Assembly: GCA_039621445.1 (NCBI GenBank)
Contig: CP154957.1
Location: forward strand, 35,036,227 to 35,100,226
Reading direction: 5' to 3'
Length of the DNA: 64,000 bases
Source of the DNA: Euglena gracilis
Taxonomy: Eukaryota; Euglenida; Euglenophyceae; Euglenales
The notes under the pieces: model-generated
What the model was told of the DNA's origin: nothing
The model's input: the letters and a program-made list of their open reading frames with translations, nothing else
Databases searched by the model: none
Shown: piece after piece, positions 53,923 through 64,000 of the stretch
Layout of the letters: each line of letters begins with the position of its first letter
Numbering within the stretch: the stretch's first letter is position 1
Program-made: the position numbers and the translations under genes

Positions 53923-56900
53923 ATGCGTGCGTGTGCGCTGGTGCCTGTTATGTGTGTGCGTAAATGTGTGTGTGCATGGGTTGAATGCATGTGACGTGTT
54001 GTATGTTTGTGTGTGTGTGTGTCTGTGTGTGTGTGTGTGCGCCTGCGCGCGCGTGTGCGCGCGCGTGTGTGGTGATGTGTGTGTGTGTGAGGAGCACAAT
54101 GAGGGAACATGCACCTCCGCCAGCTCCTTCTCCTTCTCAAACATATCTCGAAGCACCTTCTCCTGCTTCTCCTTGGCCTTTTCCTGCTGCTCTTTTGCCT
54201 CCCTGGCCTTCGCCTCCGCGGCCTCGTCCACCTGTGGGCCAGGCACTCGGCAATGAGGCACGGATCCCTCCCATTTGGACCCAGCTCTTGTGGCAGACCT
54301 CATCCCGTCCTTTCCCAAATTCTTCATGAACTTTTGGGCTCTGGGGCTTTCCACCAGGGTGCATCTCTGAATGAAAAACACACACACACACACACACACA
54401 CACATTCCACTACGCTTCAAGAATAGCTTGTTGTCGTTTTGGGTAAACCACATGGCTGGTCGGACCTCCGTTGAATGACAGCATGCTTCCACATGGTTTT
54501 TTCAGGGAAGGGTGCTCTTGACGTGACGCTCGCTCCGTCAGGGATGGGGGGATTCTTTTTCCCTCGGCCCCTATTGACATAGGGGGGGGGCTTTACTGAG
54601 TGGTCGCCCTTTGGCTTTTGGCTGCCACGCACCGGTGCTTCAGGATTCCGAACTCGGCTTGGCACCCAGTCCCAATCAGTGCGCAGCCGAAATTGTCCAC
54701 GGCACGCCGGCGGGGCCCAATACCGGAGAGCAGTCCCACGGCAAAGGGGGGAAGGGGGGAGGGGCGGACCAGGGCTGGCTGGGCGGCGATGGGCGGGCTG
54801 GAGGGCGCCTCGGCCTCGTCCTCCTCCGCGGCGGCTGCTGGGCGGGCGAGGGCCGGGCAGCCGCACGGCAGCCAAGGGGGGGAGGGGGGGGAGGGGAGGG
54901 TCACTTCCGGTGCATCGGAGGAGAGCCAGCAGCGACCCCGCCGAGGAGGGCATTTGCGGCGAAGGGTTTTTGGGGTAATCGCCTTTTGTGATCTGCGTGA
55001 GGCTTTGGGCCCACAGCCACCAAGGCGCGGTTTGGAGGTGCCAAAAATGAATGGGAAACTGCCCTCGGCCTGTCCCCAAAAACACAAGTTTTTTGCATTT
55101 TTTTGAATTTTTCCTGGCCAAGGCATCCAAGCCAAATACACACATTGTTCACAAAAGCCCTCAAAAATCGCAACACTTCAACTTTGGGTTTATCGGGACA
55201 ATTATCACCAGAATGGCCAGAAATTTGGAGCTCCAGCTAATGTGGAGGGGGAGAGGTGTTCCACGGGAGGTCAACTCACTCTGGGCCAAATTAATGAGTA
55301 TGGGCTTGGCGGCCAACTTCCGGGGGGGGTGAGTGCACAATCAGAGAGGGCGCATGCGGCTGCATGGTGGGGGGGGGGCAGGGGAGGAAGGGGAGAACGG
55401 AACGAGCAGCCAAAGCAACAGCGCGGTTCACACCTGGAGAGGGGCTCCGGGACGCTGGCCCTGTGGCAGCGGGCAGCCGTGCCGGCCGGCGGTGGCCCTT
55501 CTCCGGGGCAGTGCGCTCCTCCCGCCGCGGGGCCTTGGCGGGCTTTCGGGGGCGGCCGGCTTTGGCTTCGGGCTGGGGCTTGGGCTGCGGCTTGGAGGGG
55601 GGTGTGGGGCGCGCTTGGGGCCCGGGCGTGGCCAGGCATCGGACCGGAACCCCACCCTTCAAGCAGGCGGGCACTCCTCTCCCCGCAGAAAACAACGTCC
55701 CCAGCGTCCACACCCCCTCCCAAATAACTGTGCGGGGGGAAGGCTCCAAAGAAATAACTTTGCCCCCTTCACAAAAAAAAACGTGGAAAATCATGCATCA
55801 TTTGGAAAATGGCAGGCAGTAAGCACAAAAAAAAGACATTCGAAATGACGTAATGTTCGATTTCCTGATATAAAGAAATGAAATTACGCAACACGTATGA
55901 ATAAAAAAATAGTATTTGACAAACAAACTGCTTCTGGGAGAAGTGGTGAATTGGTCCAGCAGTGGTTTTGGGTGCTGGGAAATACCTTTGCAAGGGGCAG
56001 GGGCCAAAAATATCGGTCCACTAACTTTGCAGGGAGCAAAGATTATTTGGAGGGGTTTTACAGCAGGGTTACGGGGAGGATGGCCCGCAGGAGGATGCTC
56101 AAATGATCAGACCTCAAATGAGCGTATTTTAAGAGAGGGGGGAGGCTGTAAAAAACTCAAAAATGTTCACCCTTGAACGTTCAACCTGAGCCCCCCCCCC
56201 CCTACAGTCAGAAGCACGACTTCAAAATTTGGAGGCAGGGGCCACAAGGACTGGGGAGCGACAAAAAGTAATAAGTTGTCCCCAAAAAAGTATGCATGAT
56301 GTAATTGCAGTGAAGCAGACACACAGCGGGGCCGGAAGGCCGATGCCTGGGTCCCTCGTCATATCGTGAGCGACGGAACTTCGGGGCCTCCACCTCTGAG
56401 TCGCTCCTATGGTGCGCTTCTTCTTTGAGGGCTTTCCGCTTCTTCTTGGAGGGCTCTTCCTCAGGTGGCCTGGGACGACAACACGGTGCTGCTGGGCGGG
56501 AGGGTCAGAGAAAGCACACTGCACGTGGATGCGTCAATGGGTTTGAATGGCGTCTGATTCTGTGATTATTCCGAGTTCCCTTGTGCACTCTGGCGTGATC
56601 TCGGCCGCAAATTTTGCGGTGGGGCCCTGTCAATACCTATGCCCCAAAATGCACGCCTCGCATCCAGACACCCACACACCCTCCTCCCAGCAACAAGCCG
56701 CACAGAACCATTCGACAACGCACCTGCGCTTCGGCGGGTCCTCGCTGGCGGCCGGGGATGCGTCGCGGCGCTGTGCATCCCGCTGGCGATCCTTTCTCCG
56801 GTGGTGGCGGTGGTGGCCGTCCCGGGCCGGGGACGGGAGGGCGTTCTCGTACAAGTCGCTGTCCTCCGCCCCACTGTCCTGCCTGGGGCGGTCCGCCGGC

Positions 56901-57172
56901 TGGCGGCGCCGCTTCTGCAGCCGTGGATCATCCCGCCCGTCACGCCCATCACGCCCCATGTCACGCCCGTCACGCGTCCCGTCCCCGCCGCGCCGCCGCC
57001 GCCGCTCTCCGTTCCCACGCAAGTCTTCCATCAATTTCGGCGGCGGCTCTGGGGACGCGTGCCTGCGCTTTGGCCTCGGCCCCGCCCTGGCTTCGTCGTC
57101 CGCCGCCCGCGGGTCCCTCAGCCCCGGGGCAAGGCCGCGGCTCGGAGGCTGCACAGAGACAGGGGCGGGCAT
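52764..57172 (-). CDS. Basic coiled-coil C2H2 zinc-finger protein (nuclear type)
   Basis: Exons (minus) are as follows. 57172-56720 is Arg/Asp/His-rich (RDGRDMGRDGRDGRD, KRRRQPADRPRQ). 56467-56330 has PPEEEPSKKKRKALKEE, an NLS-like cluster. About 55655-55440 and 54960-54640 are Pro/Ala-rich and uncertain. 54232-54112 is a coiled coil (EAKAREAKEQQEKAKEKQ). 53832-53620 starts VMANYVTNFVPDTGPS and ends in a C2H2 finger. 53372-53309 has a second finger, CVVCDAKVPDKLLELHLVKG, whose last His is in the next exon. 52874-52764 ends FDATLARCTASLP and stop. Most junctions fit GT-AG in phase. U1-like C2H2 fingers with basic low-complexity regions suggest RNA or pre-mRNA processing; I cannot name an orthologue. 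The proposed start is the ATG at 57172, which may instead lie inside an intron. Confidence 0.6.
53887..54090. repeat. GT-rich microsatellite block in an intron
   Basis: (gt)n runs, interrupted by gcgc and unique words, fill the intron between the coiled-coil exon and the first zinc-finger exon. A short (ca)n at 54380-54403 lies in the next upstream intron. Confidence 0.9.
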
Positions 57173-57189
57173 GGAGGGTTACGGTAGTG

Positions 57190-57300
57190 GGATGGACCGT
57201 AGGAGGAGGGTCTCGAACCTCCTCGAACGTCCTCGAACGACATTCGAGGAGGTTCGAGGTCCCTCCTCGAATATCGTTCGAGGTCGTTCGAGGACGTTGG
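57190..57300. repeat. CGAACG/TTCGAGG fold-back repeat, short copy
   Basis: Units of tcgaggaggttcgag and the inverse ctcgaacctcctcgaacg alternate. The block starts with ggaggagggtctcgaa, as does the longer relative at 60839-61175. The two blocks bracket the HP/palindrome composite at 57318-60600. Confidence 0.8.
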
Positions 57301-57352
57301 GAACATTTTTGAATAAAAATACTTTTGAATGCGTGAAAAAAAATATTTTTCT

Positions 57353-57640
57353 AACCCTAAACATGACGCTAACCGTATTCTTTCTAATAACGTCAGAAAT
57401 TCTCCCGGTATGGGAATATTTTTGAATAAAAATATTTATGAATCAGTGCATTCCTGCGTCAGAAAAAATATGTTTCTTTTAAAACGCGTGGAAAATTTCC
57501 CCCTACAGGGTACCAGCTACCCCAAAGAGTCGCCCAACTAGGGTTCATACACATGGGGGGACCCTCGCTCGGCGCCTTCGGCACCTCGCTCGGGTCCCCC
57601 CATGTTTTTAACCCTAGTTGGGCGACTCTTTGGGTTCGCT
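57353..57640. repeat. Hairpin family HP copy 4, left part, with direct-repeat flank
   Basis: 57353-57510 is a flank with taaccctaaa, the word ctcccggtatggg and a gaatcagtgcattcctgcgt word. It recurs at 60452-60600 in the same orientation with high identity. 57505-57640 is the HP palindrome (cccaaagagtcgcccaacta ... tagttgggcgactctttggg) ending ttcgct, where the 2.74-kb element is inserted. The HP tail resumes at 60382. Confidence 0.85.
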
Positions 57641-60381
57641 CTTAGGCGGCCTAACTCGCACTTAGCTTTGAAAGTGACTGTAAGATTGCGCCAACGCGCA
57701 AAACCCAAAAAAAGTTTGGTTTTCGACCACCGTGGCCTGAGACTCGGGACAGTCTGAAAATAGTGTCTCCCTGCACCCGAGGGCCTGGGGACGAAAGCAA
57801 CGACTAGGAACTCCACGGTCCACGGGCACAGCGTTCCCGAGTCCCAGTGTGCATGAACACAAGGCGGCGGGTGATGAAACGAGGGGACTCCATTACTCAT
57901 TTGCGCTTTGGCGCAAATTTTTGAAATTACAAAAAATAAAACCATTTGCGCTTTGGCGCAAATTTTTGACTTTTTTGTAATTCAACACGTGGGTGACCAT
58001 TGCCGCATTTGAACAATGATAACAACTTTTGAGTCAACATGTGTTTCCATTTGCGCCAAAGCGCAAGGGGTAGGCTCATGAAGAATGGAAATTTACGAGT
58101 TACCTTGCGCCAAAGCGCAAGTAGAAATACAATTTTTAAAATTGCAAAAGCAACATGGCTTGCGCCGAAGCGCAAATATAACTGTTTAAAACTTATCTCA
58201 CAACGCAGGGAGAGAACGGCCCTGGTAGAGTAAGAACACCAGAGGGGATGGAGCACAAAAATGTAGAACAGGGGGACGGAAGCCTACTCTCAGTCACGTT
58301 GACTTAAAACTGGTCAACATTGCGCGTCGGCGCAAGAGCCGCGTTGCTTTGACAATCTTAAAAGTGTATTTCTACTTGCGCTTTGGCGCAATATAACTCT
58401 TAAATTTCCATTCTTCATGAGCCTACCCATTGCGCTTTGGCGCAACAGCCATCAAGTTGTATTTTCCATTTTTATCACTGCGGGTGGAGAGAGCAGTCCT
58501 GGAAGCATCTCATCACCAGAGCGGACAGAGCTCAGGTGGAGGGAAGCCTTGCCTGGGGCAGGAAGCCAACCCCCTGGTGTGTGAAAGCAACCACCAACTA
58601 CTTGATATCCAGACGTGCCTTGTCCTATGCGTTGTAAACCCAACTTCCAGTGCCGGAGGTTCCTCCCACTTGCCTCGCACTTAAGCGTGCCTGAGGGGCC
58701 CTTCTCTTTGGCCGACTTTTAAAAGTCGGAAAATACCTGTGTGGAAAAGAACAGGTACCAGATAAACCCTGGGAACCACAGCCGAGGAAACAGTTTTAGG
58801 CGTCGAAAGGGTGTTTTAAAGAAGCTCGTCACCCCCCTTTCCTCGCCCAGGATTTGAAGCACAGAACTTTGGGGATGAGCGAATGGAATTGAGAAATTGA
58901 AATGGCCCATCAACAGCGGCGGAGAAGGGAAGACATGCTGACACACCTTTCTTCGGCATTTTGCAACCCACCAGACAGCCACATGCCACCAGGCAGATGG
59001 AGGCATTGTTCAGCAGAAAAAGCCTTTCTGTCAACATCCCCAAAAACCCCACTTTGTGCACCGAGTGCAAGGACAGCCTACCGCCCACCATTTGTCTTAT
59101 TGTAACAACCACTTCCTCCCCAGCACCTGAATAGTTACAAAGCACCAACCCAGCTTCTGGCACAGCAGCGCAGAAACCCTCCTCACCATTCTCCCCTATC
59201 CCCCACCTTCTCACACAGCACGAATGCATTCAAATACATCTGCCATTTAAAAGGACATTTGCGCTTAAGCGCAAATTTTTAGCTTGCGCTTAAGCGCAAA
59301 TTAAAAATTTGCGCTTAAGCGCAAGCTAAAACAGAAGCCCCTGAGTTTGTGGGAGTCCCTCTGATGTGTTACGGTGTGTCGGGGGCCCTCTCTGCATGGC
59401 CAGAGTGCGGGCTTGGTAAGGAAAAACATTTGCGCCGAAGCGCAAGGGACATGCCTACATAATGCACTGCTTGTTCATCCACATTACACGTCAGCCGCGT
59501 GTTTGCACTTCTCAGTTTTTTTGTATGACGGTTTGCGCTTCGGCGCAAGGTATTTCCTCACCAAGCCCGCACTCTGGCCGTTCAGAGAGGGGCCACCGAC
59601 ACACCGTAACACATCAGAGGGCCTCCCACAAGCTCAGGGGCTTCTGTTTTAGCTTGCGCTTAAGCGCAAATTTTTAATTTGCGCTTAAGCGCAAGCTAAA
59701 AATTTGCGCTTAAGCGCAAATGTCCATGACCATTGCCTTCTGTGCCCGGCAGTGTGGGGCCTGGCGTTGCTCACCAGACGTTGGGAGAGGTCCCTAGGCT
59801 CGCCCTCAGTCCCCCCAACCCCCCCCCACCAGGGTGGTTCCACCCGCTGCATCCAAAGTCAAACCGCTCCAACACCGCACGCTTCAAGCACCCAGGGATC
59901 ACAACTCTGTGACATGCCGTTTTTTCCAACTTTTCACAACGTGCATGTAGAGTCCACCCTCTGGATGCCTCAGCAGCCAAACTCTTCACGGACATATCAC
60001 AGAGCCAAAAAAGCCACAAAAAGGGCCAATTGTCACCTGGACTGTGTGGTACCATCCGGGGAACACGGTCAAGGCTTCAAAAACAAGGGACTCGCAACGG
60101 GGGTTTCGGCCCATTTTTGGGAAAATTCACGTGTCCCGGCGGTCAAACCCAGGGTTTTGGACCTTTTTCAAAATGGTGCACAGGCTGAAAAACACCAAAA
60201 TTGGGCCTGTTCCCCAGGTCCCAACATCGGAAAATGATGCACACGCCACCGTGGAGGGTCTCCGCGGAACCAGAGGGTCAAAAGGGTGGGTTCTCTACCG
60301 CTGGTTCTCAAAGAAATCGAAAATTTGCGCCAAAGCACAAGCTAAAAATGAAAACCTTAAGTGCGAGTTAGGCCGCCTAAG
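57641..60381. mobile_element. 2.74-kb TIR element packed with TTGCGC-N4-GCGCAA palindromes
   Basis: The termini are inverted for about 24 bp, each reading inwards cttaggcggcctaactcgca. TCGCT flanks both sides (57636-57640 and 60382-60386), a 5-bp target duplication. The interior holds about 18 copies of a 16-bp palindrome ttgcgc-nnnn-gcgcaa (for example 57902, 57943, 58051, 58108, 58163, 58375, 58436, 59258-59325, 59430, 59530, 59654-59718 and 60325). Two fold-backs are nested inside: 58051-58445 and 59253-59725. No transposase-like ORF is seen (longest frames 60-177 codons without motifs), so it is non-autonomous. Confidence 0.85.
59253..59725. repeat. Inner fold-back of the palindrome element
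   Basis: Arms of about 190 bp: left from ggacatttgcgcttaagcgc through gaagcccctgag and agagtgcgggcttggt to ttgcgccgaagcgcaag; right is the inverse, ending gcgcttaagcgcaaatgtcc. Each arm starts with three tandem ttgcgcttaagcgcaa palindromes. The loop is about 90 bp (59440-59525). Confidence 0.88.
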
Positions 60382-60599
60382 TCGCTGTGTCCCTGTAGAG
60401 GGAAATATAGCAACGATGAGCGGGATGGTTGCAACCATTGGGGAGGAAATTTTAACCCTAACCCTGTTCCTTCTAATAACCTCAGAAAATTCTCCCGGTA
60501 TGGGAAGATTTTTGATTAAAAATATTTATGAATCAGTGCATTCCTGCGTAAGAAAAAGTATGTTTTTTTAAACCGCATGGAAAATTTCCCACTACAGGC

Positions 60600-60838
60600 T
60601 CCCCCTGGGGCGGTGCTCCCCCTGGGCCTAGGTGGCCCGAGTAGGGAGCGACGGGAGGGGGATTTGAAAAGTTCGAATTTCCAACCCAATCACATATCGA
60701 GAGGGAATAGGTCTCGCCTGCTTGGGTGGTCGTTTCTGAAAAGGTTCCCAAAAACGCAAAAACAAAAAAAAAGAACCCACGCATAATTTGTCGAGGACGT
60801 TGGTGTTGAAAGCTGTATGCATGTACGCAGGAGGAGGG
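60600..60838. other. Short segment between repeats, nothing recognised
   Basis: It contains a cctgggg/ccccagg-like inverted pair (60600-60640) and an A-run (60765-60774). No gene seen. Confidence 0.35.
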
Positions 60839-61175
60839 TCGAGATGTCGTTCGAGGTCGTTCGAGGAGGTTCGAGGTCCCTCCTCGAACGTCGTTCGAGG
60901 TCGTTCGAGGAGGTTAGAGACCCTCCTCGAATGTCGTTCGAGGTCGTTCGAGGAGGTTCGAGACCCTCCTCGAACGTCGTTCGAGGACGTTCGAGGAGGT
61001 TCGAGACCCTCCTCGAACGTCGTTCGAGGACGTTCGAGGAGGTTCGAGATCCTCCTCGAATGTCGTTCGAGGTCGTTCGAGGAGGGTCCTCGAACGTTTT
61101 TAAGCCCCCCCTTCAAGGGGGGGGCTTAAAAACGTTCGAGGAGGTTCGGGCTCGAACGTTCGAGCTCGAACCTCC
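60839..61175. repeat. CGAACG/TTCGAGG fold-back repeat, long copy
   Basis: Tandem units of about 58 bp built from tcgttcgaggacgttcgagg, gaggttcgagaccctcctcg and aacgtcgttcgagg cover the block. Its ends are inverted (left ggaggagggtcgag, right ctcgaacctcctcc). A small perfect hairpin, gcccccccttcaaggggggg, lies at 61105-61127. Open frames here are artefacts of the 3-compatible repeat. Confidence 0.85.
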
Positions 61176-61531
61176 TCCTACTGTAACCCCCCCGGGGCCG
61201 GCATGGGCACGACCCTCTCTGCCTCACGACCCCCACTCATTGGTGCCCCTCTGCAATCTGCGTCTTTGTCCTGTGCCAACAGACTCAGCCGTTTTCCTCC
61301 ACCCCACGCACACAGACCGACCCCCAACAGCGCTTTCATTTTCATTTTGGGGGGCTTGCCGGCGCTATTGAGTTACGCTGTGCCAAATGATTCGGGTCTC
61401 CCACCAATGGCTTCCCACTCACCAGTGGGATTCCCATCCCATCCCGACAACACCCCCCACCCACCTGAGGGTTTTTGTTTAGCAAGGAACACACCATATA
61501 TTGTCATATGATGTACCAGCACTCTGGGGAC
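61176..61531. other. No gene seen
   Basis: Mixed-composition sequence, probably an intron or 3' flank of the NIPP1-like gene. There is no exon-like conservation. Confidence 0.35.
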
Positions 61532-62009
61532 CATGGGGATGCCTAACAAGCGGTGCCTGCACCGCTGGGGCACCGCTTGGCACCGCTGGGGCACCGCTGG
61601 GGCACCGCTTGACACCGCTGGCACCGCTTGACACCGCTGGGACAGGAACCCATGGAATAATACTGAGGGAAAAAATGCGGGGATTTCCCATAAATTAGCA
61701 CAAAAGCATCTTGTTGTGACCAAGCACCTCTGGTCACCCATGCCCTTGAGCCCAGCATCGCCCAGCATCGGAACCCCACCTCTAGTCTCCAAATATCCAG
61801 CATCGCCCAGCATCGCCCAGCATCGCCCAGCATCATCAGAGGTGCTTGGTTGTGACATAAACATTTGTGGCCATCAAACAAACCTGTATAGAACAAAAGC
61901 GCATGGAAAAAAATTTGCAAGGGTTCCCCCTAAAAAAACAAAACCTTCCGTCCCAGCGGTGTCAAGCGGTGCCAGCGGTGTCGGCACCGCTTTTTAGGCA
62001 TCCCCCATG
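61532..62009. mobile_element. Fold-back element with GGCACCGCT and CAGCATCGCC repeats
   Basis: The left end is catggggatgcctaacaagc and the right end the inverse, gctttttaggcatcccccatg. Adjacent to the ends are tandem (g)gcaccgct(tg/gg) units (61553-61640) and inverse agcggtg units (61955-61990). Inside, caagcacctctggtcac (61723) is inverted at gaggtgcttggttgtgac (61840), next to tandem cccagcatcg units (61751-61832). There is no ORF. It lies at the 3' side of the NIPP1-like exons. Confidence 0.75.
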
Positions 62010-62032
62010 CTCACCTCACGCAGGCATTGCCA

Positions 62033-64000
62033 GGCGATCCCATACCTGAGGACGGCTGTTGAAGCGAACATCATCGGCTGCGTCATCAATCAGGGCCTGC
62101 TCCGGAGCAGGCCACAGTCGCCTGCCTCTCGATACAACAGATCACCCGGCCAGTGCTTGGAGGGAATCGGTCAAATATCTTCGGTCCCCATCTGACTTTC
62201 TGTTGCCCAGACCATGAGCTTGCTTCCAGCGCTGGTCCAATGATGGGTAACACTGCTCGGGGAAAGGGCAAACAACCAAAACACTTTCGCCGATTTTGCA
62301 TACAGGAAGGTAACCAAACGAATATGCACTTCATCAGTGTATTAACAACAACGGCCTGCTCGGGGTCATATTCTTCACTGCCGCTGTCTGCCCCTTTGCC
62401 TGTGAGCGAGCGATTCAAACTGGAGGACGCATGGTGTCTGCGTTCTGTGTAGTGTTGTTTGTTTCCTTCGAATTTGGGCACCACTGAGGTCAATCGGATT
62501 TTGTTTAGTTTTCCAGCGGTTGCCAGAAGAGTCCGCCTCAAACTGTAAAAGAAAGTACTTTATTTGCCCCTTGCACACCTGTGAAAGACCGTCCAATTAA
62601 ATCACACACATAGAGCCATTTGTGGGTTGTCCACCCAACAGCAATGGCAGCAAGGCTGCCAAGCCACACCGCGTCGCTTCTTGAGCGAGTCCTCAGGGAG
62701 GCTTGGCTGATCCCACTTCCCTGCAGCAAGCAAGGCCATTGTGGATGCGAAGCACACCAAATTGAATGGAATATAGTGTTTGATGCCATCCTGGCACCCC
62801 TGCAAATCAGCCACACAAAAACACACATCCACATACACGCACACACCCACACCCACACACACACACACCCACACCCACACACACACACACACCCACACCC
62901 ACCCACCCACACACACACACACATCCACACACACCCACCCACCCACACACGCGCACACACATCCACACCCACCCACCCACACACACCCACACCCACACCC
63001 ACACACCCACACCCACACCCACACATCCACATCCACATCCACATCACACACACCCTCGCACGCACACACACAGACACGTGTGCACACACATACACAAGGG
63101 GTACACGAGGACCAGACACCGTGTATTTGGGGCACTAGAGGGTCCGGCACGGAGGACTGCCGGTCCTGCAAGCGGAACACCCGCGTGCTGTTGCCGGCCC
63201 GCACGTCTTGCCCGACGAGCACCTTGGTGGTGCCCTTGCCGCATGGAACGTTATCCACCTGTGTGGGTGATGGTGCTCCTGCCCTCTGATGGAAACACCA
63301 CAGCCGAGATGAAACAGGTGCAGCCACCACGTTGTAGGCTTTGGGGGTCGGGGTTCGTGACCCCACCGAGCCAGCCCCTGCCCACACAGGGGATGGGGGT
63401 TTGCACACCGAGGTGCCCTGGTGGGAGCCGAGGTCGATGATGAAGCAGCTGCCATTGCGGTGGTGGACGAGGACGAAGTGCGCGCGCGACACGCTCGGGT
63501 TGTCCAGCAAGAAGTCGCACTGCGCCTTGCTGCAAGGGGCTTTCTTGAGGACCCGGGGGGGGGGTCAAAAAAGAGATGCTGGCTGGCTGGACCCCCTTGG
63601 GGGGTGGGGGTCCAAGGTTCAGCCGGCTGGGCTTAAAAAAAATGTCCAAAAAGCCCACATCCAGGTGGGTTGGCATTTTTCAAACAAAATTTGGAGGCGA
63701 AAAACCAAAAACTACCAAAAATGACATTTTTGGGTCCAGCCCAGCTTCACTTTATTTCAGCGGACTCCCCCCGGGGGGGGGGGGGTCCGCAGCCCGGCTG
63801 GGAGCTACTGGCTGTGAAAAAGGTGCTCCCCTCCGGCTTAAGAAACCATCTTTTTACTGCGGCCAAAGAGGTAGAACGGCTGCACGTCCAGCCGCATGGT
63901 CTCCACCACCCGGCCGTTCTTCAGCACGTCGAAGCGCACGCCGGGCCGCGGGCGCCCCACCCACGGCGGGCACTCGAACGCCTCCTCCTGCGCTCGCAGC
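62033..64000 (-). CDS. PPP1R8: NIPP1-like FHA-domain protein, 5' end beyond the window
   Basis: The first visible exon (64000-63850) reads FECPPWVGRPRPGVRFDVLK, then VVETMRLDVQPFYLFGRS, matching the start of the NIPP1 FHA domain (fdCP.WaGkPPpG...yyLFGR). The second (63527-63400) reads QCDFLLDNPSVSRAHFVLVH, then FIIDLGSHQGTS, with the FHA phosphopeptide-binding Arg (FGR), Ser/Arg (SvSRaH) and the SHQGT loop. The third (63260-63140) reads KGTTKVLVGQDVRAGNSTRV followed by FRLQD. NIPP1 regulates nuclear PP1 and binds splicing factors. Possible later exons: about 62720-62660 (PEDSLKKRRGVAWQ), 62410-62345 (GADSGSEEYDPEQA), 62108-62055 (LIDDAADDVRFNSRPQ); these match nothing known to me and their link is inferred. 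The PP1-docking RVxF motif was not found in the visible part. Confidence 0.72.
62817..63075. repeat. CA / CCCACA microsatellite in an intron
   Basis: Runs of (ca)n, (cccaca)n and (ccaccc)n cover about 260 bp between exons of the NIPP1-like gene. Confidence 0.92.

Noticed and set aside
57641-60381. CRISPR-like or integron-type palindrome array
   Set aside because: Palindromes are unevenly spaced within an element with TIRs and a target duplication, and no cas or integrase genes are present.
60628-61371. Ser/Arg/Glu repeat ORFs resembling coiled or RS-type proteins
   Set aside because: They are translations of the CGAACG/TTCGAGG tandem repeat on both strands; composition alone explains them.
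62602-63138. Cys/Val/Trp-rich or His/Thr-rich ORFs
   Set aside because: They are produced by the CA/GT microsatellite in a NIPP1-like intron.

Overview
The window looks like nuclear DNA of a GC-rich, intron-dense, repeat-laden microbial eukaryote, most likely an alga. Genes are broken into many short GC-rich exons with GT-AG and several probable GC-AG introns. Introns and spacers are full of poly-C/poly-G runs, microsatellites and palindromic elements. Every host gene I recognise lies on the minus strand. One of them is a MurL-type epimerase, an enzyme of peptidoglycan precursor synthesis. That would fit a lineage with plastid peptidoglycan (a glaucophyte is one candidate) or a bacterial transfer. 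The lineage is inference only.

Positions 1-16.8 kb are mobile-element territory. A Gag-like coiled-coil ORF (15-1619, minus) faces away from a Ty3/gypsy-type integrase plus chromodomain (2073-4601, plus), followed by C-rich Pro-rich sequence to about 6 kb. From 6.4 to 16.8 kb lie three decayed DIRS-type (tyrosine-recombinase) retroelement copies with inverted, split termini.

Positions 19.3-64 kb carry at least seven minus-strand genes. They are: a C2 plus double-AIM24-domain protein (19305-29539); a MurL-like epimerase (about 31430-36018) with unidentified upstream exons to 37563; an APE1/ExoIII-type AP endonuclease (39284-43766); a SAP-domain exon pair (45960-46220); a protein with an SRI-like C-terminus (47946-49260); a basic coiled-coil C2H2 zinc-finger protein (52764-57172); and the FHA domain of a NIPP1-like protein running off the right edge (62033-64000). 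Exon junctions were placed by eye from reading frame and family conservation, so their coordinates are approximate. The genes share no obvious pathway; AP endonuclease, SAP, zinc-finger, SRI-like and NIPP1-like proteins are all of nuclear type.

The most unusual layer is the small mobile DNA. A 324-bp element inside the MurL gene has 9-bp inverted ends and an 8-bp target duplication, and appears to have become an intron (introner-like). A 2.74-kb inverted-repeat element (57641-60381), packed with a 16-bp palindrome, is nested inside a member of a hairpin family whose empty sites lie elsewhere in the window. There are several further fold-back families.
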